Part shown: piece after piece, positions 37,669 through 48,627 of the stretch | Layout of the letters: each line of letters opens with the position of its first letter | Numbering within the stretch: position 1 is the first letter of the stretch | Assembly: GCA_026874595.1 (NCBI GenBank) | Contig: CM049314.1 | Location: forward strand, 37,059,229-37,123,228 | DNA: 64,000 bases | Direction of reading: 5' to 3' | Origin: Sipunculus nudus | Taxonomy: Eukaryota > Annelida > Sipuncula > Golfingiida > Sipunculidae | The notes under the pieces: generated by a model | Databases searched by the model: none | What the model was told of the DNA's origin: nothing | Seen by the model: the letters and a program-made list of their open reading frames with translations, nothing else | Program-made: the position numbers and the translations under genes

Positions 37669-38840
37669 CTAGAAAACGAGTAGTCGACAAGCAACTACGT
37701 GTATCCGCCTAAATCAGAGTGGAACGGGTGAAGTGAGGCATGGATTGAGTGGCAAGGGGAAATAGAGTGAAGTGTTGCATATTAGCATGGATGTCTGCAG
37801 CCAAATGGTGTATGTAGGTTGTACCACCTACCACAAAATCCAGAAAGTCATCCAAGTTGTATACATATGCAAAATGAGGCAGAAAAGTCAAACCACTATA
37901 TGTTTATGAGTGATTTTAGCCCGTGGCAGACAAACAGATGGACGCTGTGCAAAAATGGTTGAAGGTGGCGCCACCAGTTTTGCGTATGATAAAGAGCTAT
38001 GTGAGAACTATACACATGCAAAACTTTGGCCCAATCGGTCAAACGGTTCCCAAGATATGAGCTTGGATGTCTGCTGCATAAACTAGAATGCAGGTGGCGC
38101 CACCTGTCATAAAATCAAGAGAGCTGTCAGGGATGTATAAACCTGCAAAATTTTAGGCAGATATGTCAAACCACTGCCAAGATATGAGTGATTTTATCCC
38201 ATGGCAGACAAACAGACAGGAGCTTTGCAAAAATGGCAGCAGGTGGCGCCACCAGTTTTGCATATGATAATAAGCTATGTGAGATCTATACACATGCAAA
38301 ATTTTGGCCCAATCGGTCAAACGGTTCCCAAGATATGAGCTTGGATGTCTGCAGCATAAACGTGAATGTAGGTGGCGCCACCTGTAATAAGATCAGAAAA
38401 GCTATCCAGGATGTATACGCATGCCGAATTTCAGGTGAATTAGTCAAATCACTGCAGAGATATGAGTGATTTTAACCCAAGGCAGACGAACAGATGGACA
38501 CTGTGCGAACATGGTTGCAGGTGGCGCCACCATTTCTTGTGTATGTTATAAAGCTCTCCAAGGGCTACATTTGTGCAAAAAAATTTCCTGATCCGTCAAA
38601 CGGTTCCCGAGATATGTGGGTTTATGTGTGGAAACAGACGCACAAACGGACGCAGAGCGCAGAGGAAAGGTCAGAGGTCAAAACAAAATCGGGGCGCAGC
38701 AGTTCACATGTGACCCGAACATAATCCTGGGTTTCGTAAAATTCCGCCCAGCGGTTACGGAGGATTTCTCCGGACACCTACGTGGCGGCGGCGGCGGCGT
38801 GCAGCTGAAAACATAGTAAACTCTGTTTTGGCGGATACAA
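37669..38840 (-). mobile_element. Helentron-like non-autonomous element (element 3)
   Basis: On the minus strand the 5' end is TTGTATCCGCC (38840 leftward). The subterminal 3' partner GGCGGATACA lies at 37709-37700 (perfect 10-bp inverted match). It is followed by an imperfect hairpin GTAGTTG/CGACTAC (37698-37680) and CTAG (37672-37669), with T outside. A GCC/GGC triplet block lies just inside the 5' end, then a tandem array carrying the GGTGGCGCCACC palindrome. The 5' TTGTATC.GCC opening resembles that of element 1. There is no protein-coding capacity. Confidence 0.7.
37900..38640 (-). repeat. Dimeric 129/149-bp tandem array with GGCGCC palindrome
   Basis: GGTGGCGCCACC occurs exactly at 37964, 38093, 38242, 38371 and 38520; spacings are 129, 149, 129 and 149, giving a 278-bp dimer. 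Alternating units carry ATGGCAGACAAACAGA and GGCCCAATCGGTCAAACGGT words. The 93- and 76-codon plus-strand frames here are repeat artefacts. Confidence 0.88.
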
Positions 38841-41289
38841 TTAATACATCTTATGTGTGGTTAATATATAACATTGTCATTGCCTTACCAAGACAATGTA
38901 TTACCTCTGTGTTGATGGCATTTATTATATTAAAGTAAATCCTATTTAAGTACAATTTTTCATTAATGTTGATATTTTATAGATAACTTTGTTGTTATAG
39001 ATAACTAGTTGTTAAACCCAACCTGATAATAATCATAAACAATATTAACATTTTTTCCAATATATCTCTTCAATAATCACTTTGCCAAACCAGGGTTGAT
39101 ATTTCTTATTAGCCAGTACTAATTTGACCTGCCACCAAAAGCAGCTGTTTAGTTTTTTATCAGCAATATTTCTCCAGGAATACCTGTTCTTTTTTGGCAA
39201 GTCGTGCACGTGGACCTGTGTGATTTGCTCCCATGAGGCAGGTGAGAGGGAGATCTTTATGGTTATCTGAGAGTGTATACATTAAAGACCCTCACTTCAG
39301 GAAAGTTCAAACAGACTTTGCAGGAATGAGACCTTGACTCAAATGGTCCATGTCCAAGCTAGCTGTCTGCTAAATGATTCATAGCTGCAGTAATGCCTTG
39401 TGGATGTTTTCTTTTTTAATGCAAATGAGAGTTATTCAGTTGATAAAAGTGGTAGCTAGACTTCCATTGAACTTGAGCATATTCATCCTCTCCATTGTAA
39501 TCCAGCTTTGATTCTAGTATATTTTTTTAGGATAAGTCCATGTAATGAGAATGAAGATAAACATAGAATAAGAATGGAATGTTATTGTGACTTTGAATTT
39601 CAGGTTTTTTGCTCGGCTGACTGAAAGGGCTCTTCAAGCCATAGACCTTTCTTCAATCAACAAAAAAGAAGAAAAAGCAAAAATGACATTAAAAATGCAT
39701 GGTTTCATTTTCTCATTATATTTAGTTTGAGTGAAGGTACTTTTAAGTGATCTGTGCCAGATATCTAAAGGTTTGATTGAACACAGTTCTTCTTTTGCCC
39801 ATTGTGGTGGTTTTACTGAAGCATTTGCTTAGCCAGATGGTCGATCATTAGCATATTTGCAAGTAACATGCATGACTGCACCTTAAAGCTCTTAGGGAAC
39901 ATGACACATACCATCGATTATTCCATGCAGTGGGAAATTGGGAGTATGGTCCACATGTTCGCTTGTTTTCTCTTATTTGACTTCTTCCTTCAGTGCAAAC
40001 CAGATAATCAGAATTTTAGAATTTGATCAATATAAAAGTACTCAGAAATGGACCACAGAACACATTTCACCGATTGTGAGACAGCTGGGTATCAAACTGG
40101 TCAAAAATGTTATCATGGTACAAGTTATCTGTTTTGTACAAAATTTTAAGTGTGTATCAGAATAAATATTCTCTGAATTTAGAATAAAGAGTGCCATTAC
40201 TTAATACTTGTTCATGCAGGTTTAATTAAATATGACTGTTTTAAGGTATTAGACTAGATCCACAAGTATTAAGGTGAACTTATAAGATGACCTCAATTCA
40301 GTTTTCAACCACAGCAAAATTCTGCATTCATTCATCTGAATGCCCAGCCATTATTATGTATGTGAATGATGTGTCAGTGTCATTATCATTATGTCAGTAT
40401 ATCTGCAGTATATTGGTGGTTTTCAGTAAGTTTTTATGGTAATTAAAGGGTACCAACAATGAGTAGTAATTATATAAATTATAGATAATTACAGTGGAAG
40501 TGTTATGGAGGAAGTAGTAACAGTACTCAATATAAGCATTGTAATAGTAATTGTAATACTAGAAATTATTACTTAAATTGAAATTTGTATATTGTTGTTA
40601 TCGATCTTACTCAACATACTGTTAAATTAGAATTTTCAATAAATCTTTTTTATTTCTCATAATAATATTTTAATGTTATAGTAATATATTTTATGTAAGG
40701 TGGTTATAAAAGTAATAGTTATTAATATCAGATATGGTGATTATAATTATAGATTATGATTAATAGTAGTATATAGAACTTGTATTTCAGTTATAATTGC
40801 ATCCAAGATGGTTTAAATAGTATTTGAAAAGGCTGCAGTTATGGCAGTTGTGATAGTAATGTGATGATTGTGATTGCAGATAGTTTTATTAGAAATGTTT
40901 ATTTGATTTTATTTATTGTACTCAGAGCGTTTTATTGTAATAGTATCGTTTGCACATGGGCACTGCAGGATTTGTTTGTAAGATTTCAGTTTTAATTGTG
41001 TTTTCAGTCCATTTATCCTGGTTAAACACATTATTTTTTTATTTAATAATATGTATAATGCCACAAGACAAGGAGAATTAACATGTGATGAGACCGTGGA
41101 TTCAAGTTTCCTGCATTTAGGTAGCACACACCAATTAAAGGGAACATGATCAGGATATTGGTTATACATTACAGATCTTGTGATCATCCTGAATGTTGGT
41201 GGAGGTACGGATGTGGTCTCTGACTGCTTCCTAGTTGAATCTCTTATATATTTTGAAGACATGGTCTCCCTGTGTTTTTATATGAAAGA
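38841..41289. other. AT-rich DNA; one decayed repeat start
   Basis: No gene supported. Near 39606-39650 a TTTTTTGCTCGGCTGACTGA word followed by GGCTCTTCAAGCCATAG resembles a decayed start of the TTTAGCTCA repeat family seen at 7272 and 53348. Confidence 0.45.
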
Positions 41290-41700
41290 GTAATCTGCAT
41301 GGAACATTTTCTGAGCCTCGCTATTCAGATATGGGCTACCTTATGAAGGCCCTGTGTCAGAGTATTTCCAGCCCTTCCAGTCGCCCAGGCTACAGCCGGT
41401 AAGGTTCCAAATCTAAAGTCAGTAAATCAGCGCTGAGCATGGCTCATTGACCTCCACAACAGTGGCTTCACACGGGGACTTCCGCATTAACGCGTCTCTG
41501 AAGCTAAATGGGCTCAAAATAGTGGCCTGTTGGGCTAAGTGATAGTCATTGCGGCTGAAAGGTGTTCCTAAATGCCTAATGAATTAATGCACCTTTAACG
41601 AGGTGAAAGGTTGGCATTACAGCTTTTACGTACTCAGATGCCTGGCACTACCATTGCCACGATCAAGCTGCCTCATGGCTTTCTTTTTCATACAGTTCCA
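41290..41700. other. GC-richer unique island, possible conserved noncoding element
   Basis: A clear jump in GC and complexity with stops in every frame. It contains the palindrome TCAGCGCTGA (41427-41436), the overlapping inverted pair TGAGC-ATG-GCTCA (41434-41446) and clustered TAAT words (CTAATGAATTAATGC near 41577). This fits a regulatory element. A possible donor-like GGTAAGG at about 41399 was considered, but no coding exon could be built. Confidence 0.4.
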
Positions 41701-42009
41701 CATATGAGCTTTTATTTTGGGATTAAAAGCTCTAGCACACAAATTTTGACATGATTTTTAAAAACAAAATAATTCTACTGTGAATGGTTTAAAAATAATA
41801 CAAAACTATGACGCTGGTAGGTTTATATATTGGTCTTCTACTGATGTAAGAATCAATCATTATAATTCGACACCAAGGGAAGATGTATGCAACTTAAATT
41901 TTTTTTTGTGCATATGTGATAATGGGTCTTAAAATATTTTTATTTCTTCCATTCTTTTTTAAGTACTTAAATAATAAATACACATATTTCTGATCACACA
42001 GTTTCACAA

Positions 42010-42500
42010 GTTGAAATATCACCTCTATAACTCGGCGCTGGTGCCACAGTAAGAACCTGCTATGGGCAATATCCACAAAAGGGCTAATATATCTGGTGGT
42101 GAAATTAAATCCAAGCCGTAAACATTTATTGTATTGTGCAATATCCTGAGTAATGTTAATATCATGTTCACTGATAGGCCGCAGAGAAATAACAGAAAAT
42201 GACTTCCACTTGACCCCATTAACATACAAACTGATTGGCTGTAAACCCGATGACTGCGATAATCCCAGCCATGCACTGGTGATCCGTCACTCAAGATCCC
42301 TTTGAACTCGACATTGTGTGACAATATGAGTCAGAGCAAGAAGTGTTCCCGTGATTCAGCTTGCTAGATTATGCTTTATCAAACACTAAAGATCACCGTT
42401 GTGTCAATCCCTCAAAGAGCTGGCCTTGTTGATGTCTTACATTAAAGCACAAAGGGTCACAATGCACAGTTTTGATTTCATTTTCCCCCTGCCGAAAGCA
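42010..42500. other. GC-richer unique island, possible conserved noncoding element
   Basis: Higher-complexity DNA 300 bp after the preceding island. A 99-codon and a 111-codon minus frame overlap it, but they are in different frames and without motifs. Interpreted as noncoding. Confidence 0.33.
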
Positions 42501-45500
42501 CTTTAAAAGTTTTCTCTACAAACAAAGTAGCAAGGAGGTTAGATTTTTACCTATGTCCGCATGTTCTACTATTACTCAGTCTTTCTAATGAGATTATTTA
42601 GATATTGTGATAACAAAAAAACATACATTTTCATTATTTCATCATTATTAAAATAGGGAATATGACATCATTGACACATATAGATATACAAGTTTACAAA
42701 ATGAGAGGGTGTAACTGTAAGAAACAAAACCATTTATACCAAAATGAAGGATATTGTATATTTATACACATAAGAAATTGAGAAAATCAGATGGCACTTC
42801 AAGAATTTATAGCTCTGCAAGCACCTTGTTTCAAATGTGACCCAGAAAGTTAGCTGATAGGTCCTCCCGCAAATGATGTCATTTGCCATCTTTAGTCATA
42901 TTGCTGTGCTCTTGAATTACAGTGAATGTCCCCATTTTCATGTCATTAATTTAATATGTTGCTACATCTGGAAAAAAATTTCTATCTTGCTTTGAAACTG
43001 AGAAGAAAAATTACTTGATTTGCAACCAGATAAAAAATTCAGTCTATTTTTTTTTTATTGGCCATATCACAAAGTCTCATTGAAATCCATTATGAATGTT
43101 TGCAGATACATGCATATACTAATACCATTTATGTACAAAGGACTAGAGTCTGGAAATGGATTCAAGGATTCTGGACTTGGACTGGTACTTGCACTCTGAG
43201 GTAAGAGCTTGAGAAATCAAACTGAGTCCATCTGGAGTCAAGCAGAAATACATACTCTGAAGGCTTCTGTAGGTGTGCAGACAACTAACAGAATATTGAT
43301 AGGAATAATTAATTATTAAGACCAAGGGTCCTTAGTGATGGGAGGTGATCCTCCCTCCCTGTCATATTTTGTTTTCCACCCATATTAACCTCAAAAAGGT
43401 AAAATGAATATTTCAATGACATTTTATGAATGAGTGAGCCATTAGCCAAGGAGGAAATACTTTTGGGTGGATAAGTCATTTTTTGGAAGTTATATTGTTT
43501 GGACAACAAACAGATTAAAAGGGAGAAAAATTAAGCCTGATATGCAACAAGATTCACCCTTAAATGATCAATTTTAAAATTGGACAAGTCATTTCTCACA
43601 CTTCTGCAAACCATCGTTCAAATGCATTGGGAATTTTTTAGGTAATCTGAGATCATTTCAACAAGCAGCTGTCAAATGACTTTGCCCACAAACATGGTTT
43701 CAGATAAAAATATTGTCCCACATGAAGTAATTTCAATTATGGTTTTAGATTATAGTTATTTATATCTGTGGATTTTTTTGAGAGGAGGATTTAATATGGA
43801 ATAGTTAGGGAGGGGCTGAATTCCAGCAGTGCTTGATGAATTGGACAGGACAGAGTAATCAGACGCCTGCTGATGTATCTGGTTTCAGCAAGACCCACTG
43901 TGTATTATGAAGAATGTCAGAGCATTTTGAATTTATGGGCATATCCTGTAGTATGATTGACAGGCATTCATCTATAAATAGCACTTATATTAACTGTGTT
44001 ATTGCATTTACGTCTCTGGAGACAGGCAGGCATCAATATTTATGATTTCACACTCCCAAGGTTTTGTGATGAGTTGACACTGGTATGAATATTAAACTCA
44101 ATCATCTGACTGCAAAAGAGGAAAGGTTGAAATATCCCTGCAGACTTATTGGAAATCGTTAAAAATATCAGGAATATGGTGTGCAATGAATATTAAAATA
44201 AGGATAATTCAGGTAGCACACCTCAATCATACATCAATGTTAATTTTTGATTTTGAAATGTTGACATGTAGAATAAATATAAAAAGGACCAGAGGGCAAC
44301 CCATAGAAAGTAAATATGTCTGGGTTTGGAAACGTTCAGGAATATGTTGTTGAAAATATAAAGAAAATTGTGTAACCACTTTGAAACTGTCTAAAAAATT
44401 AATCTTTCCTGTAAAATTCCATAAGTGACATAGGATCAGGGAGGAAGTCCTATACTGGTTGTCTGCTCTGCCAGTATGTGCACATTAAAATTTGGTGATT
44501 ATTCTCATCTTTACAAGCAAATTTGTGATTTTTATGTCCTCCGCTTATGCCTCTTGTTGTCTCCATTTTGCCTTCTCATTATGTGTAGTTTTTATTTTTC
44601 CCCAGTAGATGTCTCATCATGTCATAGTGCCTCTGTTTTAGTTTTCATTGTTCCATAGAGATGGCTCCACATGTCATTATTTTGTTGTGAATTGGGAACA
44701 AAAAGGAAAATATTTGTTTGTTTTAGAGTTGGTAATAATAATTTTTCAGACTGACAGACACTCCAAAACCTTAATCCCAACAAAGGTATGCATGAGAGCA
44801 ATCACTGACCAAATTTTGAATGAAATCAGATTATATTTAGGAAAGTTATCACAGGGACACAAAAAACCTGATGCATGGACAGACAAACCCAAATCAATGT
44901 CCCCTGTTCCACAGGTGTAGGGGACAAAAAGTCTTACACAGTTTGACACTAAAGCTAATGAGGAACCAAAAGCCTATTATAAGATGTACAACTGTATTTC
45001 ATAAAGAACTTATAACAATGAGTTTGAAGTTGTTTGAGCATGCGACCAGTCAAGCCTTGACAATCATCAGTGTGGTTATGTTGTTGTAAAAAATTTTAAT
45101 CAATAACTAAAATATTTTACAAAGTATTGTTTTGGTTTCATTCCAGTTAATTAGGCCTGTCTCTTTTCTCCTTGGAAATGATATATTAATAGAAGAAAAG
45201 ATTCATAAATTCTATCGGCACCCAAACAAACAATTGTGGGAAACAATACTTACTTTGACATACAAGGATTCTTCACAGAAAAACATGCCCCGGTACTTAC
45301 AGGAACGTTGGGATTTTAATATATCGCAATGTGCAATAAAGTGATAAATTATCATTAGAAAGTTAAAAAAAATGAAGAAAAAGTCAGCAGGAGGCATACA
45401 TCCATATGTAATATCATCAGACCACCTTGATACTGGGCTGAAGGGCCATTTGATTGAAGATGTATGTTTAATAATGTTGAAACAGATGATTGAATATTAA

Positions 45501-45634
45501 ACCTCTTTTAAAGGTGGTAATAAATTAACTCTAAGCCGGGCCAGGTGTGAACTCTTTGGTCCATATTTGCAGCTCTTCAGTATTATCTTAAATAAAATAG
45601 CTAACATTTATCAGCCCAAATAATACAGGTCTGG
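42501..45634. other. AT-rich DNA, one possible repeat fragment
   Basis: No gene supported. The stretch 44800-44930 contains GCATGGACAGACAAACCCAA and ACCAAATTTTGAATGAAATC words typical of interspersed repeats; family unknown. Confidence 0.4.
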
Positions 45635-47032
45635 AAAAGAGGGAATTTAATTACACTAGATATATTAGTTTGTTCATTTAATTAATTTAGTAAGGCTTTG
45701 GTTAGACTTTGTTTTATTAACTTTTGTGTCTAGTTTATTAGACAGCTGACTTTGCTACTCTGTCATTTTAGGATATTCATGAACTAACCAGATTTGCCAC
45801 TCTGTGAAGTAAGGTGTTCATGAAATACTTTTAGCTGACTTGGCCACTAATCACTTTGTTAACCAAGTTGTTCATGAACTGGCCAGATTAAACATTCTGT
45901 GAGAAAATTAGGTGTTCACAGAATAGCTGGATTGGCCACTGTGTGAGCTTAGCTAGGTTGATCTCAAGAAATAAATGGATTAGCCACTGTAAGAGCTATA
46001 TTGTTCATGAAATAGCCAGGTTGACCAATCTGTGAGTATGGTGTTCATGAAATAGTCAGATTGGCCACTCTGTGAGCCATGGTGTTCATGAAAGAGTCAG
46101 ATTGGCCGCTAATTTGGAGCTATTGTGTTCATGAAATAGTCAGATTGGCCACTCTGTGATCTAAGGTGCAAGTTTTGTACTCCAGTGCTGAGAGATCTCC
46201 ATGGCTGCTTTTTAGAATGAACAGGATATTATTTGACTGCATCAGTGTCAGGACTGCTGGTACAGGAAACCCCTTATCCCAATTCCCAGTTGAAATCATT
46301 GTTGGAGTTATAGGTGTCTGAGCAGGTCTGTGACTAACAGGTTAACATCCCATTCAAGTCTGCCTTGTTGTTTTTAGTTGGTTAAGTTAAAGGTCATAAA
46401 ATATTCAGCTTGATAGAGCTAGCAGTTCTGTAGCCATCATCAATATATTTTTTTTCTATATAGTAGATTGATTTATTGTTTATATCAACATGTTTATATC
46501 ATGCAGGGTGCCTGTTCAAATGATCCAAACACATTCAGCAAGGACATCTGACAGCGAGTCAGACAATCCGCAGTTTAAGAAATAGCATTTTTACAATCAG
46601 TGATCTTTCAGCTCCTGCACATATGCAAAAACCCACCTAGGTAACATGTATTTTGTCTGTTAGTCAACTTGTACCACAGATATACCATGTTTACTAACAG
46701 CTAGTAGATAAACAATCTCCTACATCTATCACAGAGGCATTATAAGAATTTTTCTCAACAGGAATTACCAACAGCATATTAATATGTAAGCAGAGTTAAT
46801 TGGCAGAAATCACATAACTTTTACAGAAAAGTCAGCTAAAAGTATTTCATAAACACTTTGAAGTACATAGTGGCAAATCTGGTTATTTCATGAATATCCT
46901 AAAGTGACAGAGTAGCAAAGTCAGCTGTCTAATAAACTAGACACAAAAGTTAATAAAATAAAGTCTAACCAAAGCCTTACTAAATTAATTAAATGTACAA
47001 CTAATATCTAGTGTAATCAAATTCCCTCTTTT
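45635..47032. mobile_element. Foldback-like element with ~205-bp inverted arms
   Basis: The left arm 45635-45840 and the reverse complement of the right arm 46831-47032 align over about 200 bp. They share AAAAGAGGGAATTT, ACACTAGATAT, TTTAATTAATTTAGTAAGGC, GTGTCTAGTTTATTAGACAG, AGGATATTCATGAA and GAAATACTTTTAGCTGACTT. Only scattered mismatches separate them. The ~1-kb centre holds a tandem repeat at its left and unique DNA at its right, with no transposase frame. The right arm ends 380 bp before the first visible PCCB exon. It could equally be a large hairpin-forming MITE; no clear target duplication was identified. Confidence 0.8.
45770..46170 (+). repeat. 40-54-bp tandem repeat inside the foldback element
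   Basis: The word TTCATGAAATAGTCAGATTG followed by GCCACTCTGTGAG (with variants) recurs about nine times, with spacings from 40 to 54 bp (TTCA at 45817, 45871, 45915, 46004, 46044, 46085, 46128). The first two units lie within the left inverted arm. Confidence 0.85.
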
Positions 47033-47412
47033 TTACAGAGGGAAAGAATAGCTGGCTTTTATAAAGAAAACTTTTTTTACTGGGTATACACATGTACTGA
47101 AAACTGATCTGTGTATACTTTTAAAATATGACTTGGAATAGATGAAATTATTTGATACACTTCAAGTTCAAGCATTGATTGATGGATTACATTTTCTTAA
47201 GGTTCCAAGGGTCATGAGGTCAAGGCCATGAATGACATTAAGTTGAAAACATTTTATCTTTCTAGATCCTGGAATGCCTCCACATGTATGGAATCCCTGC
47301 ACATGTCTTGTTTTCTTGTCTTTCAATAAACCTCTTTGTACACTGGTCAGTGTGAATTTTTACAACATTGTCTCTCCTGTATAAAGAATAACATTTTCTC
47401 ATATCTTTGCAG

Positions 47413-47479
47413 GCTGTTACAAATGAAGACGTGACACAGGAGGAACTGGGTGGCTCCAAGACACACAACACTCTGTCTG
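47413..47479 (+). CDS. PCCB: PCCB exon (first one visible in the window)
   Basis: Coding exon of the beta subunit of mitochondrial propionyl-CoA carboxylase. The beta subunit is the carboxyltransferase that moves CO2 from carboxybiotin on the alpha subunit to propionyl-CoA, giving methylmalonyl-CoA in the matrix (alpha6-beta6 enzyme; odd-chain fatty acid, Ile, Val, Met and Thr catabolism). The 67-bp exon starts after a pyrimidine-rich TTTGCAG acceptor and ends at a GTAAAT donor. It reads [20 protein letters not shown] followed by LS plus one base (ends phase 1). [12 protein letters not shown] is diagnostic of this family. By comparison with the human protein as I remember it, this covers residues ~233-254, and the split Gly codon corresponds to G255. 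The preceding exon should end with a GPDVVK-like motif. I could not find it, so the start of the gene lies upstream or was missed. The start at phase 0 near residue 233 may be an intron position absent from human PCCB. Confidence 0.93.
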
Positions 47480-48506
47480 GTAAATGCTGTTCAGATTTCT
47501 CTGTCAGGACAAACTGCTCAAAATACTATGAAATACAATAATAAAGACCTAAATCTGACATATACATACTTGCCAACTAATTATATTCAGCTGGGCAGTA
47601 GATCAGTCTCTACCATCTTCTAAATACATTTGGTAAATTCAGGGCTTTCAGGAAATCAGGGATAAGCATCTGTGATGCTTGAAATCTCCTTCAGACTTTT
47701 GATTTTCAAGTTCCAAATGTTCAAATGGTCCGAGCAACAAATGGTCCAGGAAAATGGCTGAGAGGAACAAAGTTTTCCCTTGTTGCATTCACTGACCATC
47801 GGGAGCTGTCTCTAGAAACTGGTCAGTTGTGTGAACACTGCACTGACCCTTACTTTCACTATAATCAAATACTTGTATAATGACACAATTTCTAATCATA
47901 GTTTAATACAACAATGACATAAAAGAAAAAGATGCAATTTTGCATAACCATTAAAAAAATTGACAAGGATCATTTCCCCTTGGGATGCTACAAACACCAG
48001 ACTCTCCAACATTTTGGTATAAGTGTCCTGGACTCTTCAATTTTTCTTCCTATTGAAGCCCTGTAAATCAGAAGTGCTCTTTCTAGGACATAAATGTCTA
48101 CAAAGGTATAAAATCCCATTGAATCTGCCCCTTTATTTGGATTTACACTCAAATTTAATTCCCTGGCCAGTGTCACAGCCCTCTCCAAGTTTCATGGAAA
48201 TAGGTTCAGTGGTATTTCCTTAACAGACAAACAAACAGACACAAATGAAAATTTAACCTACTTTGCATAGGTAATACAAAATAAAGTATTATTACATAAA
48301 TATTATTTTATGGGGACAAAGGCAATCTAACCTGGTGGAATACTGGCAGTTTAATATTAGTTTGTTTAATCAAAAGTAGAAGAACACACCATCATTTTCT
48401 GGTTTATTTGTCATTTGGAATTAATGCTGGAGGTGACATATTGCTTGTTTACTTCTGCATGCATACACATAGGTAGATATATTCAAATTCTTTTGACTGT
48501 TTGCAG
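47480..48506 (+). other. PCCB: PCCB intron (1.03 kb) with a SINE-tail-like repeat
   Basis: GT-AG intron. The segment 48148-48275 (CAAGTTTCATGGAAATAGGT ... AACAGACAAACAAACAGACA ... ATAGGTAATA) resembles 51190-51335 in the same order and is probably the tail of an interspersed repeat. Confidence 0.7.
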
Positions 48507-48627
48507 GAGTGGCCCATGGCGCATTCGAAAATGATGTCGATGCCCTGCTGCAAATCCGCGAGTTCTTCAACTATCTGCCCTTGAGTAACAGAGACCCATC
48601 TCCCAAGAGACAATGCGACGACCCATG
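48507..48627 (+). CDS. PCCB: PCCB exon (carboxyltransferase, ~residues 255-294)
   Basis: A 121-bp exon between acceptor TTTGCAG and donor GTGAGT. With the split Gly from the preceding exon it reads [20 protein letters not shown] and then [20 protein letters not shown], ending inside a Trp codon (phase 2). The core AFENDVDAL and FFNYLPLS stretches match the carboxyltransferase family strongly. The [11 protein letters not shown] linker is the variable part of the family, as expected. The upstream intron is about 1.03 kb and the downstream one about 1.95 kb. Base composition here is distinctly higher in GC than in the flanking introns. No frameshift or missing residue is visible. Confidence 0.95.

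Noticed and set aside
41340-41400. Possible exon ending at a GGTAAGG donor-like site
   Set aside because: No acceptor or recognisable protein; the surrounding island continues past it without a frame.
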